A DNA stretch of 64,000 nt from Clostridium frigidicarnis (GCF_900111985.1 NZ_FOKI01000001.1:101837-165836), one strand, 5' to 3'. Counted from the stretch's first letter, positions 21,971-32,548 are shown. The notes: generated from the sequence alone by a model not told the origin. Numbers and translations: made by a program.

Positions 21971-22903
21971 TTAATTGTTATTTTCAGTTGTGGTAAAAGA
22001 ATCGAATACAATTTTAGAAGCTTGAGCAATTAGTTTGTCATCATGTTTAGCCTCTTTTGTATCGTGAGTTGACAATATTGCAATAATTATAGGTTTTTTG
22101 TTTGGGGGCATTACTATGGCAATATCATTTCTTGTTCCGTAAGAACCAGTTCCGCTTTTGTCAGCAACTACCCAGCCCTCTGGTGCTCCTGCACGAATTA
22201 GTGTATTGCCTGTTGCATTACCTGTCATCCAATCAATAAGAATTTTTTTCTTATCATCTGTTAATATATCTCCAGTTGTGTATGCTTGCAAATCAGTTGC
22301 CAATTGTCTTGGTGTGCTAGTGTCCCTAATATCTTCAGGTATGGCTTCGTTTAGATCTGGTTCTATACGTGTAGGTTGCGTAACGTTATCCCCTAATTGA
22401 TTAAGTGCTGATTTAAAACCATTAGGTCCACCTACATGATCAAATAAAAGATTTGCAGCTGTATTATCACTAAAACGTAATGCTGCATTGCAAATTTCTT
22501 CAATGGTCATGCCTTTATCAACGTTATCTTTTGTAATTGGAGCATAAGAGAGAACATCTTCTTTGTTATATTTAACTACTTGTTTAAGCTGCTCTAATGA
22601 AGCTTGTTTTAAAACAGCACCAGCAGCTAAAGCTTTGAATGTAGAACAGTAAGCAAACCTATCATCAGCACGATATACGACTTCTTTATTCGTCTCTGTA
22701 TCAAAAGCATATACACCAAGTTTAACACCATAATCACTTTCAAGTTGTGAAAATGAAGAATTATATTGTGTGTCAGACTTCGTGTTTACAGGTGGTTGAG
22801 TTGCTACCTTTCCACAGCTAGTAAGAGAAAAGACCACAAGCGGCATAAGTATAGCAATTTTAGACTTCTTTACCTTAAATTTTAAACTCACTAATTTCCC
22901 CAT
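21971..22903 (-). CDS. Class A beta-lactamase, lipoprotein form
   Basis: This enzyme hydrolyses penicillin-type antibiotics through an acyl-serine. All class A motifs are present: S87xxK90 (STFK), S145-D146-N147, the E181xxxN185 omega-loop (EPDLN) and K249-S250-G251. The N-terminus is basic with a hydrophobic helix and a lipobox ending at C30 (SLTSC), so the enzyme is likely anchored outside the membrane. The 310-residue length is normal. It is monocistronic and no BlaR/BlaI pair is nearby. Repeat C copy 1 lies upstream. Confidence 0.95.
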   Translation of the reverse strand: MGKLVSLKFKVKKSKIAILMPLVVFSLTSCGKVATQPPVNTKSDTQYNSSFSQLESDYGVKLGVYAFDTETNKEVVYRADDRFAYCSTFKALAAGAVLKQASLEQLKQVVKYNKEDVLSYAPITKDNVDKGMTIEEICNAALRFSDNTAANLLFDHVGGPNGFKSALNQLGDNVTQPTRIEPDLNEAIPEDIRDTSTPRQLATDLQAYTTGDILTDDKKKILIDWMTGNATGNTLIRAGAPEGWVVADKSGTGSYGTRNDIAIVMPPNKKPIIIAILSTHDTKEAKHDDKLIAQASKIVFDSFTTTENNN

Positions 22904-23457
22904 ATAAAATCTCCCTTGTTATTTAATTAATCTGTTAAGTTATTTTTTCATAACTACTTAAGAAAACATTTTAACACTTCTTTTCCGAATTATAATTTTC
23001 TATAAACAGTCTATAATCTATATTGTTTACATCATTTAAGAATAATCCTTGCCTCAAAATTTTTACTAATATATACATACTATATCATATTTCAAAATTG
23101 CATACTATTGAGGCTTAAGGAAATATTCACTTCATACTTTAAATCTATTCTGCTAAACTTTATTTGAATTACGACATAAAAACACCATAGTATTCAAATC
23201 TGAATTTTACGATGTTTTTATAAATTATTCATCTTCTCAGTTGTTTCTTTAAATAAGAATACTCCGAACTAAGTCTATTCGTGAACAGTCAAGTCTCCCT
23301 TATATGCTAAACATACCATTCATACCATCATCTAAGATACTTGTCTGCCTAGTTTATTTCTTTTAGATGATATTTTTTCAGTATATTTACTGATACTTTT
23401 TCGTTTTAAAAAAATTTGTTGAGTGAGGAACAAAATTAAAAGGTTAATAATAGATAT
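22904..23457. other. Intergenic region upstream of the beta-lactamase
   Basis: There is no gene. It contains the beta-lactamase promoter region and one copy of dispersed repeat C (about 23065-23190). A short ACGACATAAAAACACC stretch links it to the copy at 48640. Confidence 0.5.
23065..23190. repeat. Dispersed repeat C, copy 1
   Basis: It contains ACTAATATATACATACTA, then CATACTATTGAG, then AATATTCACTTCATACTTT. It is related to 48646-48745 and 49446-49515; a weaker trace is seen at 26465-26550. Confidence 0.55.
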
Positions 23458-24252
23458 CTAAAGCAGTTTCTCAGGAATAAACTTAGCGGAAATCCTCTTT
23501 ATCAATATATAATCAAGTATCAAGAGAACACCACCTCCTATAAACATTACAAGATTACTGAGCAAAAGTACACCTGTCATTTGAGCCACTAATACAAGAA
23601 TCACTGGAATGACAAGAAGGCCACTTACTTGCTGTGCTTCTTGGAAGGTTTCTGACTTTGCAGATACCATCACAGTGAATATTAGCGATAATAAATTGAT
23701 TGCAGGTGAAATCCAAAGTATGATTATGAGCCATTTTATATCTGGAAAAATAAGTCCTCCAAAATATATAAAACCACCTACATTAAATATGATGCCAAAG
23801 ATTATAAATGAAATTAAAGTCACCATGTAAGACGGCACAAAGACGCCTAAAATCTTGGCTCTAAGCAGTTGTTCCATGGATATTGGTGTGTAAAGCAGAG
23901 ACTCCAGAGTTTTATGCTCCTTTTCTCCTACAAAACTACTGGCTCCAATAACTCCCGAACACATTATTGGAATTATAAGAAAGTATGATGGAAACATAAA
24001 GTTTATTGTTACTTTTATTAAAAGTTGGGCTGGAGTATATGTTGTATATTCAGAAGGCAATTTTTTTAGAAGAGGAGCCATCTTTGTAAACATACTTGAA
24101 TCATTTCCAATAAAGCTTGCACCTATCAATATTGCTAGGGGTATGATTACAATCAGAATAATCGGTACAATAGTCATAGGCATAATAACCCGTTTTGAAC
24201 TTGTTATTTCATTTATATCCTTATATATCAATGCTTTTTCATTTCTATTCAT
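23458..24252 (-). CDS. ABC-2 type transporter permease
   Basis: This 264-residue membrane protein has about six hydrophobic segments. It contains a SFVGEKEHKTLESLLYTPIS block between the second and third segments, which is the conserved cytoplasmic motif of ABC-2/NatB-like permeases. It is the membrane half of an exporter with the ATPase encoded just upstream (18-base gap). The substrate cannot be inferred; lipids, peptides or sodium are all possible in this family. Confidence 0.88.
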   Translation of the reverse strand: MNRNEKALIYKDINEITSSKRVIMPMTIVPIILIVIIPLAILIGASFIGNDSSMFTKMAPLLKKLPSEYTTYTPAQLLIKVTINFMFPSYFLIIPIMCSGVIGASSFVGEKEHKTLESLLYTPISMEQLLRAKILGVFVPSYMVTLISFIIFGIIFNVGGFIYFGGLIFPDIKWLIIILWISPAINLLSLIFTVMVSAKSETFQEAQQVSGLLVIPVILVLVAQMTGVLLLSNLVMFIGGGVLLILDYILIKRISAKFIPEKLL

Positions 24253-24270
24253 ATTCTCACCACTCCAGAC

Positions 24271-25197
24271 TTATAATTTTATATCATCAGATATACCTTT
24301 TATATATTTAAAGTACAGTTGCTCCAAAGACCATTTCTGCTGTGCAGCCTCATAAATTTCCCCACCACTTGTCAGTATTCCTTGTATTAGAGTATTTACC
24401 TCTTTGTCTCCTAAAATAGATTTGCTATATATATCATCACCTTCATTGATAAATCCAAATTCTTTAGAAATATTTTTCCCTCTAATTTTTAATCGAAGGG
24501 TTGCATTTTTCCTTGAAGCAAGTTCATCAAATGTACCTAAACCAAGGATATTGCCATTATTTATAAAACCATATAGTGTACAAATATCTTCAGCATATTT
24601 TAATTGATGGGTACAAAGAAAGATTGTAACCTCGTTTTCCTCTGCAAGTTCTTTTATAAGCTTTGTAACATTCAGTGCACTTTCTGGGTCTAAACCAGAA
24701 GTAGGTTCATCAAGGAATAAAATCTGAGGATTGTGGACTAATGCTATAGCCAAGGAAACTCTTTTTCTCATTCCTGTACTGAAAGATTTCACCTTTTTAT
24801 TCTTTATATCTAATAACTCCAGCTTTTTTAATATAAAATTAGTACGTTCATTAAGCAATTTTTCCTCAATTCCATGCATTTTCCCAAAGAATATTAGATT
24901 TTGTTCGGCAGTAAGATTTTCATAACAGGAGGAGCTTTCAGTCATAACTCCACATAATCTATGAATCTCAAGATTATTTTTTCCCACAGGCATCCCTAAA
25001 ATTTCAGCATGTCCTGATGTTGCTGAAAGAATTCCATTAAGAATTCTAACTGTAGTAGTTTTCCCTGAACCATTAGGGCCAAGAAATCCAAATATCTCAC
25101 CTTTCGGTATACTTAGACTTATATTGTTCAAAGCATTAATCTGACCATCATAGGATTTTTTAATATTTTCTATATTTATTGCATTCACTTTTTTCAC
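24271..25197 (-). CDS. ABC transporter ATP-binding protein
   Basis: Walker A is GPNGSGKT (residues 40-47), the signature is SFSTGMRKR, and Walker B plus D-loop is ILFLDEPTSGLD. A C-terminal extension of about 90 residues follows the nucleotide-binding domain, as in CcmA/NatA-like ATPases of drug and peptide exporters. It overlaps the regulator gene upstream by 4 bases and precedes the permease, so the three form one operon. Confidence 0.93.
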   Translation of the reverse strand: MKKVNAINIENIKKSYDGQINALNNISLSIPKGEIFGFLGPNGSGKTTTVRILNGILSATSGHAEILGMPVGKNNLEIHRLCGVMTESSSCYENLTAEQNLIFFGKMHGIEEKLLNERTNFILKKLELLDIKNKKVKSFSTGMRKRVSLAIALVHNPQILFLDEPTSGLDPESALNVTKLIKELAEENEVTIFLCTHQLKYAEDICTLYGFINNGNILGLGTFDELASRKNATLRLKIRGKNISKEFGFINEGDDIYSKSILGDKEVNTLIQGILTSGGEIYEAAQQKWSLEQLYFKYIKGISDDIKL

Positions 25198-26324
25198 CTA
25201 ACTTTTTTTAATTTTTTAACAAGCAAATTATACCGTTCATCTTCTCTTAACGGTGTAAATGCAGGATTTTCAGTAACTGTATTTACAAAGATTTTCTTTA
25301 TTGTTATCCCATCTATCGGAGTGTTTGTTCCAATACAATTATTATCCTCAAACCATTTATCTACCTTAGTAAAATATTCATTTCCCCTAAAACTCAATGG
25401 AAATTGGATACTGCAAACAGTGTTAACATATTGCTCTAATGCATCTATTGCCTTTTCTTTCTTTTGTTGAATCAAATACCCTTGTGCAGCAACAATATGA
25501 ATTCCCAAAACATCATTTGTCAAAATCTCTTTCAATTGAAAAGAATCAATAATCTGAATGCCCTGAGAATATATATTTTCAAACAAAACTGGATCCATTA
25601 TATTTAAGGAAAGATAATTGTTTAGAAGTGTTAATGTGTTTATTACATTGTTGTAAAGTAGTATTTGATTCACTTCATTTGCTTGAGCAGTTTTCCCCTG
25701 CATCTTATATGCATTAATCAGTATGACATCATCTCCACTGTATGGGGCTAATTTATTATCCAATAAGCGAATAACTTCTTCGCTATTTCCAAGTGCCATC
25801 TCTGCCAATGCTTCCATAGTGTTCGCATTTTTTATGTCAGAAATGTTCTCAGATTCCTCTTTTATTCTCTTACTTAGCAATATACATTGCTGAAAAATTT
25901 CTTTTTTTATTACCTCAGTTTTTACCAAGGTCGAATAGTTTAATAATAATTTAATCATAGAAAGCAAAAAAGGAAAACAGGAATAGTACTTTTTTATTAA
26001 TTTGTTACACTGTTCCATTACTTCATCAAATGGCTTTACAGCAAATTCATGTGAAAGTTTATTATAAATTTTTTTAATATCTTCCCTTGTAAGTTGTGGA
26101 GAATATCCCAATAATTCATCCACTGAAATATTAAAATAAGTTGCAAGCTCAGGAAGAAGTAAAACATCAGGATAACTTAATCCAGATTCCCATTTTGAAA
26201 CAGATGCTTTAGAAACTCCAATGTAATCTGCCAACTGTTTCTGCGTTATTCCTTTCTCTTTTCTCTTCTGAAAAACACATCTACCTATATTTAACGCTTT
26301 AATATCTATCACCTCTAATAACAT
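25194..26324 (-). CDS. XRE-family regulator with helical repeat domain
   Basis: The N-terminal helix-turn-helix (RKEKGITQKQLADYIGVSKA, then SVSKWE) is followed by about 300 residues of TPR-like helical repeats. The layout resembles regulators that sense a ligand through the repeat domain. It is the first gene of the exporter operon and probably controls it. The chosen start is in a slightly AT-rich leader; an ATG a few codons downstream (before DIKALNIGR) is not excluded. Confidence 0.82.
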   Translation of the reverse strand: MLLEVIDIKALNIGRCVFQKRKEKGITQKQLADYIGVSKASVSKWESGLSYPDVLLLPELATYFNISVDELLGYSPQLTREDIKKIYNKLSHEFAVKPFDEVMEQCNKLIKKYYSCFPFLLSMIKLLLNYSTLVKTEVIKKEIFQQCILLSKRIKEESENISDIKNANTMEALAEMALGNSEEVIRLLDNKLAPYSGDDVILINAYKMQGKTAQANEVNQILLYNNVINTLTLLNNYLSLNIMDPVLFENIYSQGIQIIDSFQLKEILTNDVLGIHIVAAQGYLIQQKKEKAIDALEQYVNTVCSIQFPLSFRGNEYFTKVDKWFEDNNCIGTNTPIDGITIKKIFVNTVTENPAFTPLREDERYNLLVKKLKKVR

Positions 26325-27931
26325 TCTATGTGTTGATCCATTTCTTGTAAATGGATTTTTAGTTGATTTTAGTAGAAAAAGTTAACTTGCAGGAAACTTG
26401 TTTTTATAATTAAAGCCTTGCTGTCTTTAATTAAGCAAGGCTGACATAAATAATTTTTAATTTATAATTATGGTTTAAAATTGGCTTAATCTACATACTA
26501 TTGAGTTTTAGTTTATATCTTCAAACTCTATTTTTATATTACACTACGACATAGTGTTAGGTTCGACACTTTAAAAAAAATTTAATTCTAAAAATCCTTA
26601 ATTTCACTTAAGTTTTTCTAAACGAAATAAAAAGTAGCACTTGCTATTCCATTAATATTCTACAAAGTCTTGAAAGTCGTACTTTCATCTAAGGGTATTG
26701 TTATAGCTTCACTACTTAGGTCTGAATTGAATTTAAAATAGTGCTTTTTGATACGTATAGTAAATCAAAAATGAAAAAAAGGACTAAGAGATTTCTCCCT
26801 GAGTCCGTCTTTGATTCAATCATTATTTCAAACATTTACTCCTGCAAACTCCCAAGCTTATTTAATTATAGAGTGGCTTAATTTAAAGTTATTTTTTACA
26901 ATAAATATTTAATTACTCAATTACACGTTAAAAAGGTAGTTTCTAAGTTTTATCTTAGAAAACTACCTATATCCTTTAATAGGACAGTACAATTAATATG
27001 TGCATATAATAATAGTATTACCGTATTCACATTAAATATACACTGTTTTTTAAAATTAATATGATAGCTACCATATATAACACCTCCATTATCTTAAATA
27101 TGGTTAATAAAAGGTAATACTCCCTAGATTAATTTATCTAACATACGAACTGTAAAATGAAACCCATGTAAATGAAGGTTAGTTCTATATAAATACCTTA
27201 AGATATAAGATAATTGAATGCATATCTAATTTTTAAGTTTGGATATATTCTTTGAGATACTCATAAAGATAATTATCTATGATACTTGTATGTTTATTAA
27301 AACTATCAAAGAAAATAATACTCTAATACATTTTCTTGATGAAAAAACTATATATAAATAAGTGCTACTATACAAATAATCTCAGTATATTTAATTATGA
27401 ATTTTATAGACCAATTTACATATATATTTCATCATTGATTTGTTTTTTTATAAAAATATTTATAAAAATAAATGAATTTTTGCTTTCAAATTATGAAAAA
27501 AATATATATTAAATTCTAATAATGTATAGACCATTTTTAAAACCTAAATGGTTAAAATGAGAATAATTAGTTAAAATTTACATAATATCAATAAAATTCA
27601 CTGAATTATATATGCAAGTTTAGGTTCTTAATTTGTTAAAATGTTATGAAAACGAGCTCAATTTCAAAAAGTTAAAAAATGTTAATTTTTTTTGAAGTTA
27701 ATATATTTTTATAAAATATTGTTAATTATTAATTATATTGTATTTTTAAATAAGATTATATATTAAAATAATAATCACACCTTTGATAAAAAACTAAAAG
27801 GAATAATTAAGAATTTGTAGAATATTAATATTATTAAGCCGATGGTGATAAATTCATTCATAAAAATAAGTTAATCCATTTAAAAACTAATATAAAATTT
27901 ATTAGTATGGATAGATTTATTAATGGGGACA

Positions 27932-27960
27932 TTGACTTAAAAATTTATAAAAAGTAATAA
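27932..27960 (+). promoter_or_regulatory. Promoter of the aminotransferase operon
   Basis: A -35 box TTGACT and a -10 box TAATAA are separated by 17 bases. The predicted start near 27967 would place the hairpin at 27967-28005 at the very 5' end of the mRNA. Confidence 0.6.
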
Positions 27961-27966
27961 TTTAAC

Positions 27967-28005
27967 CCTCCTATGGGAACAATATTAATAAAACCTATAG
28001 GGAGG
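27967..28005 (+). promoter_or_regulatory. 5'-terminal hairpin sequestering a ribosome site
   Basis: CCTCC-TATGGG pairs with CCTATA-G-GGAGG, giving an 11-bp stem with one bulged G and a 16-base loop. The 3' arm contains the GGGAGG ribosome site of the 52-aa gene at 28014. The hairpin could both stabilise the mRNA and limit translation. Confidence 0.55.
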
Positions 28006-28013
28006 TTAAAATT

Positions 28014-28172
28014 ATGTATGATGCAAAAAAATTAGAAAACGAAAACGAAGATGAAAACCAAAGCAAACGTTTTGAAACTATAAGTGATAGAGGCTACTTT
28101 TTTAATCAAACTCAAAGTCCTCTAGGTCGCACAAAACTTTCTTACGTTCCAAAAGAAAATTTATTTAAATAA
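28014..28172 (+). CDS. Small hypothetical protein (52 aa)
   Basis: A 52-residue hydrophilic protein begins MYDAKKLENENEDENQ and ends in a basic segment (SPLGRTKLSYVPKENLFK). No family is recognised. A GGGAGG site lies 8 bases before the ATG, inside the upstream hairpin. It ends 31 bases before the aminotransferase and shares its promoter, so it may be a regulatory or leader protein of that operon. Confidence 0.6.
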   Translation: MYDAKKLENENEDENQSKRFETISDRGYFFNQTQSPLGRTKLSYVPKENLFK

Positions 28173-28203
28173 CTACATACTTAATTAATGGGGGGTATAT
28201 AAA

Positions 28204-29433
28204 ATGAAATTATCAAAAAGAATAGAAAGTATGCAATTTTCACCAATACGTAAGTTAGCACCTTTTGCTGCCGAAGCAAGAAAAAATGGTAAAAAGGTTT
28301 ATGGATTAAACATTGGTCAACCAGATATAGAGACTCCAAGAGAGTTTTTTGAAGCTATAAATAATTTTGATGAAAAAGTTTTAGCATATGCTGGTTCTCA
28401 AGGAATTGATGATTTACTTCAAAGTTTTATAAATTATTATAAAGGCTGGAATATAAACTTTGAGAAGGATGAGTTAATGATTACCTATGGTGGAAGTGAA
28501 GCCATAATGTTCTCTTTAATGGCTATTTGTGATGTTGGTGATGAGATAATAATACCAGAGCCGTTCTACACAAATTACAATGGATTTAGCCAATGTGCTG
28601 GAGTTAATGTAGTTTCTTTTACAACTAAAGCTGAAGAGGGTTTTCATCTTCCAAAGAAAGAAGAAATAACAAGCAAAATAACTGATAAAACTAGAGCTAT
28701 ATTAGTGTCCAACCCGGGTAACCCAACAGGAGTTGTTTACACTGAGGAAGAGATAAGATTACTTGCTGATATTTCTAAAGAATATAATTTATATTTAATA
28801 GCTGATGAAGTATATAGAGAATTTGTATACGACAATTTAAAATATACATCTGCATTGTATATGGAAGATGTTCAAGATAGAGTAATATTAATTGACAGTA
28901 TCTCTAAGCGTTATAGTGCTTGTGGAGCTAGAATAGGTTTAGTTGCGTCTAAAAATAAAGTTTTAATACATCAAATATTAAAACTTTGTCAATCAAGATT
29001 ATGTGTTCCTACTATAGAACAAATAGCAGCAGCAAATTTAATTAATACCCCTGAAAGCTATTTCAAAGAAGTAAAGAATGAATATGATAAAAGAAGAAAT
29101 ATATTATTTGATGGACTTATGAAAATAGATGGTGTAGTATGCAAGAAACCAACAGGAGCATTCTATGTCATGGCTAAATTACCTATAGATAATGCTGACG
29201 ACTTTGCAAAATGGATGTTAACAGATTTTAGCTATGATGATAAAACAGTTATGGTAGCCCCTGCTGAAGGTTTTTATGGAACAAAGGGAGCGGGAAAAAG
29301 TGAAGTAAGGCTTTCTTATTGTATAAAAAGTGATGAATTAGAAGATGCTATGAAAGTTTTAAAATACGGCTTAGAAGAATATAAAAAAATTGAAAATAGT
29401 AGATGTGAAGCTGCAAGTTGTAAATGTCTATAA
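28204..29433 (+). CDS. PLP-dependent aminotransferase, class I/II
   Basis: This fold-type I enzyme transfers amino groups between amino and keto acids. The visible motifs are the PLP-contact segment VSNPGNPTGVVY (residues about 168-179), DEVYREF (201-207) and the Schiff-base lysine K235 in SISKRYSACGARIG. The 409-residue length is normal. Such enzymes are annotated as aspartate or aromatic aminotransferases, and the sequence does not decide between them. A GGGGG-type ribosome site precedes the ATG. Confidence 0.9.
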   Translation: MKLSKRIESMQFSPIRKLAPFAAEARKNGKKVYGLNIGQPDIETPREFFEAINNFDEKVLAYAGSQGIDDLLQSFINYYKGWNINFEKDELMITYGGSEAIMFSLMAICDVGDEIIIPEPFYTNYNGFSQCAGVNVVSFTTKAEEGFHLPKKEEITSKITDKTRAILVSNPGNPTGVVYTEEEIRLLADISKEYNLYLIADEVYREFVYDNLKYTSALYMEDVQDRVILIDSISKRYSACGARIGLVASKNKVLIHQILKLCQSRLCVPTIEQIAAANLINTPESYFKEVKNEYDKRRNILFDGLMKIDGVVCKKPTGAFYVMAKLPIDNADDFAKWMLTDFSYDDKTVMVAPAEGFYGTKGAGKSEVRLSYCIKSDELEDAMKVLKYGLEEYKKIENSRCEAASCKCL

Positions 29434-29475
29434 GGCATATGTTACATTAACTTTCAAATCTCAAATTATATATAG

Positions 29476-29524
29476 AAAAAGACAAGAAACTTAGGTTAAC
29501 TTGACCTAAGTTTCTTGTCTTTTA
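29476..29524. terminator. Bidirectional terminator
   Basis: AAGACAAGAAACTTAGGT / ACCTAAGTTTCTTGTCTT, an almost perfect stem of about 18 bp between the convergent aminotransferase and acetyltransferase genes, with T runs on both sides. Confidence 0.9.
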
Positions 29525-29534
29525 GATTTTTTAA

Positions 29535-30401
29535 TTAATTTAATACCCAATTATACATTGAGGTTTCTTCCTTAAAACCTAATTGTTTATATAGTTTAAG
29601 GGCAACTTCATTATCTTTATAACATCTTATATATACTTTATCATATTTCAAATGCTTACACCTATTTATAAGTGCCTTCATAAGTATATTCCCAAGACCA
29701 TCATGTCTAAATTCATTTAGTATACCAACATTAACTATATAAGGCTCATTATTTGTGAGGATTATTTGCCCATACCCAACATATTTGTTATTTGCTCTTA
29801 TTAGTATTCCACCTTTTTTTATATAGAAATTTTGCTTTTCTTCATATATAATATCATCCACTCTAAGAGGAACTCTATTTTCTGAATGGAACACTTCATT
29901 TTGAATAAAACATCTTGTTTCTTCATGGAAATTTTCAGCAAAATCTTGTATATTGTGATCTGGTATATGAAAATACTCAACAGTATTTAAGTCTAGAGCT
30001 AGTTCAACAAAGGAGTTATTTATTTTAAAGCCTAAGCTATTTAAAATGTTATTTATATCATTATTATAAGTACAGCTATAAAATAAGTGTCCATCTAAAC
30101 CTGTAAATACCTTTTGACTAACAGATCTTAATAAATTTCTAGTAGCATATTCAGGACAAATATATAAGCTTTTAATAGTAAATGATCCATCTACTTCTTT
30201 TACATACCAAATAAATCCCTCATAGTTATCCTGAAATTTTAAAAGATATATCTTATCACCTAGCATAACTCTTTTATACCAAGGATGATCATTTAAATAC
30301 TCGTATAAGTCTTCATTATATTTATTGAAATTTTTGGCCTTTAAATTTAACTCTTTAATGTGTACTTTGTTATAACTATTTAATCTTTCAATTCTATACA
30401 T
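29535..30401 (-). CDS. GNAT-family acetyltransferase, tandem domain
   Basis: This protein of about 288 residues has a C-terminal GNAT domain with the acetyl-CoA loop motif (LNEFRHDGLGNILMKALI) and the terminal LYKQLGFKEE block. The N-terminal half resembles a degenerate second GNAT domain. The substrate is unknown. The ATG at 30401 is preferred to one five codons upstream because AAGGGC lies 8 bases before it. It is monocistronic. Confidence 0.85.
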   Translation of the reverse strand: MYRIERLNSYNKVHIKELNLKAKNFNKYNEDLYEYLNDHPWYKRVMLGDKIYLLKFQDNYEGFIWYVKEVDGSFTIKSLYICPEYATRNLLRSVSQKVFTGLDGHLFYSCTYNNDINNILNSLGFKINNSFVELALDLNTVEYFHIPDHNIQDFAENFHEETRCFIQNEVFHSENRVPLRVDDIIYEEKQNFYIKKGGILIRANNKYVGYGQIILTNNEPYIVNVGILNEFRHDGLGNILMKALINRCKHLKYDKVYIRCYKDNEVALKLYKQLGFKEETSMYNWVLN

Positions 30402-30606
30402 AATTAAGCCCTTCAAATTAATTTATCTTAGTAAATTTTAACATTAATCTTGTTTAATCTCAATAGCTGTAGACATGGAAATTTATTTTTAAAAATAAGA
30501 ATAAATTATCTAAGTATGGTATTCTCTATTTAACTATTGTAAGATTATATACATTATATAAAATAAACCTAGCACTTTAAAAGGCTAAGTTTATTTTTAA
30601 ATTCAA

Positions 30607-32520
30607 TTATTCAACAGCTTTTATACTTAATGCAATTCTCTTTTCAGTAGATTTAACATCTAATATTTTAACCTTAATATTTTCATTAAGTGTTAATGCA
30701 TCTTGAGGCTTCTCCACTTTATTATGGCTTATTTGAGATATATGAACAAGACCGTCTACTCCAGGTTCAAGCTCTACAAATGCACCAAAGTCAGTAAATC
30801 TAACAACTTTTCCCAATGCTATAGTTCCAGTTGGATAATTTTCTTCTACATTCTCCCAAGGATTATTAGTTAAAGCTTTTATACTAAGAGCCAGTTTACC
30901 TTCCTCTTTATTTAAGCCTATAACCTTAACATTTATTTTTTCACCTATTTTTAACATGGACTTTGGATTTTCAACCTTACCCCAGCTTATCTCTGATAAG
31001 TGAAGCAATCCATCTATTCCATTTACATTAACAAAGGCACCGAAGTTAGCTATTCTTTTTACTTCACCTTCATATACATTTCCTACTTCTAAAGTATTCC
31101 AAGATTCTTCTGATTTAATTTTTGCTTCTTCTAATAATAGAATTTTTCTTGATGCAACAATTTTTTCTTTTCTACCTTCACGTACAAATTCTACTATTCT
31201 AACTGTTAATTCTTGCTTTTCATACTTAGATAAATCATCAGTGTGTTTTAAATCTACTAAAGATGCAGGTAAGAATACACTAACACCTTTATATTTACAC
31301 AAAATACCACCATTTATAGCGTTAGATGCAACTACAGTTATGTTAGCCTTTTCTTCAAACTTCTGTTTAAGCTCTTCCTTAATATGTTCATTTTCTATTT
31401 CAACTCTTGATAAAACAACATTACCAAATTCATTTTTTATTTTTATAACTTTACACTCTATTTCTTCACCATCATTAAATAATGTTTTAAGATCACATGT
31501 GTCATCATTTATTCCAAGTTCACTTTTAGGAACAAAACCTTCAGATTTATAATTTAAATTTAAATATACCCCATCTTTTGAAACACTTATTATCTTTCCA
31601 GTTAGTTTTTGACCAATATGAATATTAACACTATTATTATCCATATAATTTAATACATCATTCATATCCATTATTTTTTCATCGCTCATTTTATTTAAAG
31701 CCTCCTTAATAATCCAGTCAGGTGTAGAAGCACCTGCTGTTACCCCTATTTTATTATCCTTAGAGTTTATGTACTCCATAGGAATTTCTTCTGCTCTTTC
31801 AATGTGAATAGTGCTTTCACAATTGCTTTTGCATATTTCATAAAGTTTAGTTGTATTTGAACTATGTTTTCCACCAATTACAATCATCTTATTTACCTCT
31901 TTTGAAATTTCAGAGGCACTTTTTTGACGTTGTTCTGTAGCTGAGCATATAGTATTAAAAACAATAAATTCTTTGCACTGTTTTGAAACTATAGCTATTG
32001 CTTCTTCTAAGGTTCCTTGCTTCTCAGTAGTTTGAGAAACAATACAAACTTTATTTGGAATAATATCACTAAACTCATGATTTTTATAAATTATGGCGCT
32101 ATTATTGCACCATCCATTTATTCCAACAACTTCTGGATGATTCTTGTCCCCAACAATAATTATACCATACCCTAAATCATAATATTTCTTAGCTTTCTTT
32201 TGAATATTAGTAACATAAGGACAAGTAGCATCCTCGATAACTAGTCCCTTTTCTTCCAATAAGTCATAGACATACTTAGCTACTCCATGAGATCTTATTA
32301 TAACTATATCACCCTTAGAAAGATCTTTTATATCTTCTAAATTAATAGGGTAGATATTGTTACTTTTAAGATAACTAACAGCATCATCATTATGAATTAA
32401 TGGTCCTAAAGTGTAAATTTTCTTATTATATTTATTTTCAACCTTTAATGCTTCATCAACTGCACGCTTTACCCCAAAGCAAAAACCTGCATTGTCAGCA
32501 AGGATTATTTCCTTATTCAA
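30607..32520 (-). CDS. ispH: IspH-ribosomal protein S1 fusion
   Basis: The first 280 or so residues are 4-hydroxy-3-methylbut-2-enyl diphosphate reductase, the last step of the MEP isoprenoid pathway. GFCFGVKRA holds the first cluster cysteine, DATCPYV the second and NTICSATEQRQ the third. The remaining 350 residues are four S1 RNA-binding repeats (for example VKRIANFGAFVNVNGIDGLLH, cut to its core). This bifunctional layout is typical of Clostridium. It is followed by nothing in the same direction and preceded by cmk, 28 bases away. Confidence 0.95.
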   Translation of the reverse strand: MNKEIILADNAGFCFGVKRAVDEALKVENKYNKKIYTLGPLIHNDDAVSYLKSNNIYPINLEDIKDLSKGDIVIIRSHGVAKYVYDLLEEKGLVIEDATCPYVTNIQKKAKKYYDLGYGIIIVGDKNHPEVVGINGWCNNSAIIYKNHEFSDIIPNKVCIVSQTTEKQGTLEEAIAIVSKQCKEFIVFNTICSATEQRQKSASEISKEVNKMIVIGGKHSSNTTKLYEICKSNCESTIHIERAEEIPMEYINSKDNKIGVTAGASTPDWIIKEALNKMSDEKIMDMNDVLNYMDNNSVNIHIGQKLTGKIISVSKDGVYLNLNYKSEGFVPKSELGINDDTCDLKTLFNDGEEIECKVIKIKNEFGNVVLSRVEIENEHIKEELKQKFEEKANITVVASNAINGGILCKYKGVSVFLPASLVDLKHTDDLSKYEKQELTVRIVEFVREGRKEKIVASRKILLLEEAKIKSEESWNTLEVGNVYEGEVKRIANFGAFVNVNGIDGLLHLSEISWGKVENPKSMLKIGEKINVKVIGLNKEEGKLALSIKALTNNPWENVEENYPTGTIALGKVVRFTDFGAFVELEPGVDGLVHISQISHNKVEKPQDALTLNENIKVKILDVKSTEKRIALSIKAVE

Positions 32521-32548
32521 AAAATCAACTCCTTTAAGAGAGCATAGG

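Larger units (their letters stand above)
26325..28013. other. Long AT-rich intergenic region
   Basis: About 1.7 kb holds no convincing gene. It contains a trace of repeat C at about 26465-26550, a hairpin with GGACT / AGTCC arms at 26778-26803, an AAAGGTAGTTTCTAAG / CTTAGAAAACTACCT hairpin at about 26931-26970, and a small hairpin CCATTT / AAATGG at 27531-27551. The promoter and leader of the next operon lie at 27932-28005. The 27.0-27.9 kb part is extremely AT-rich. Confidence 0.6.

Noticed and set aside
26770..26880. Possible short rightward frame starting MKKRTKRF
   Set aside because: It has no ribosome site, overlaps a terminator-like hairpin and resembles no family.
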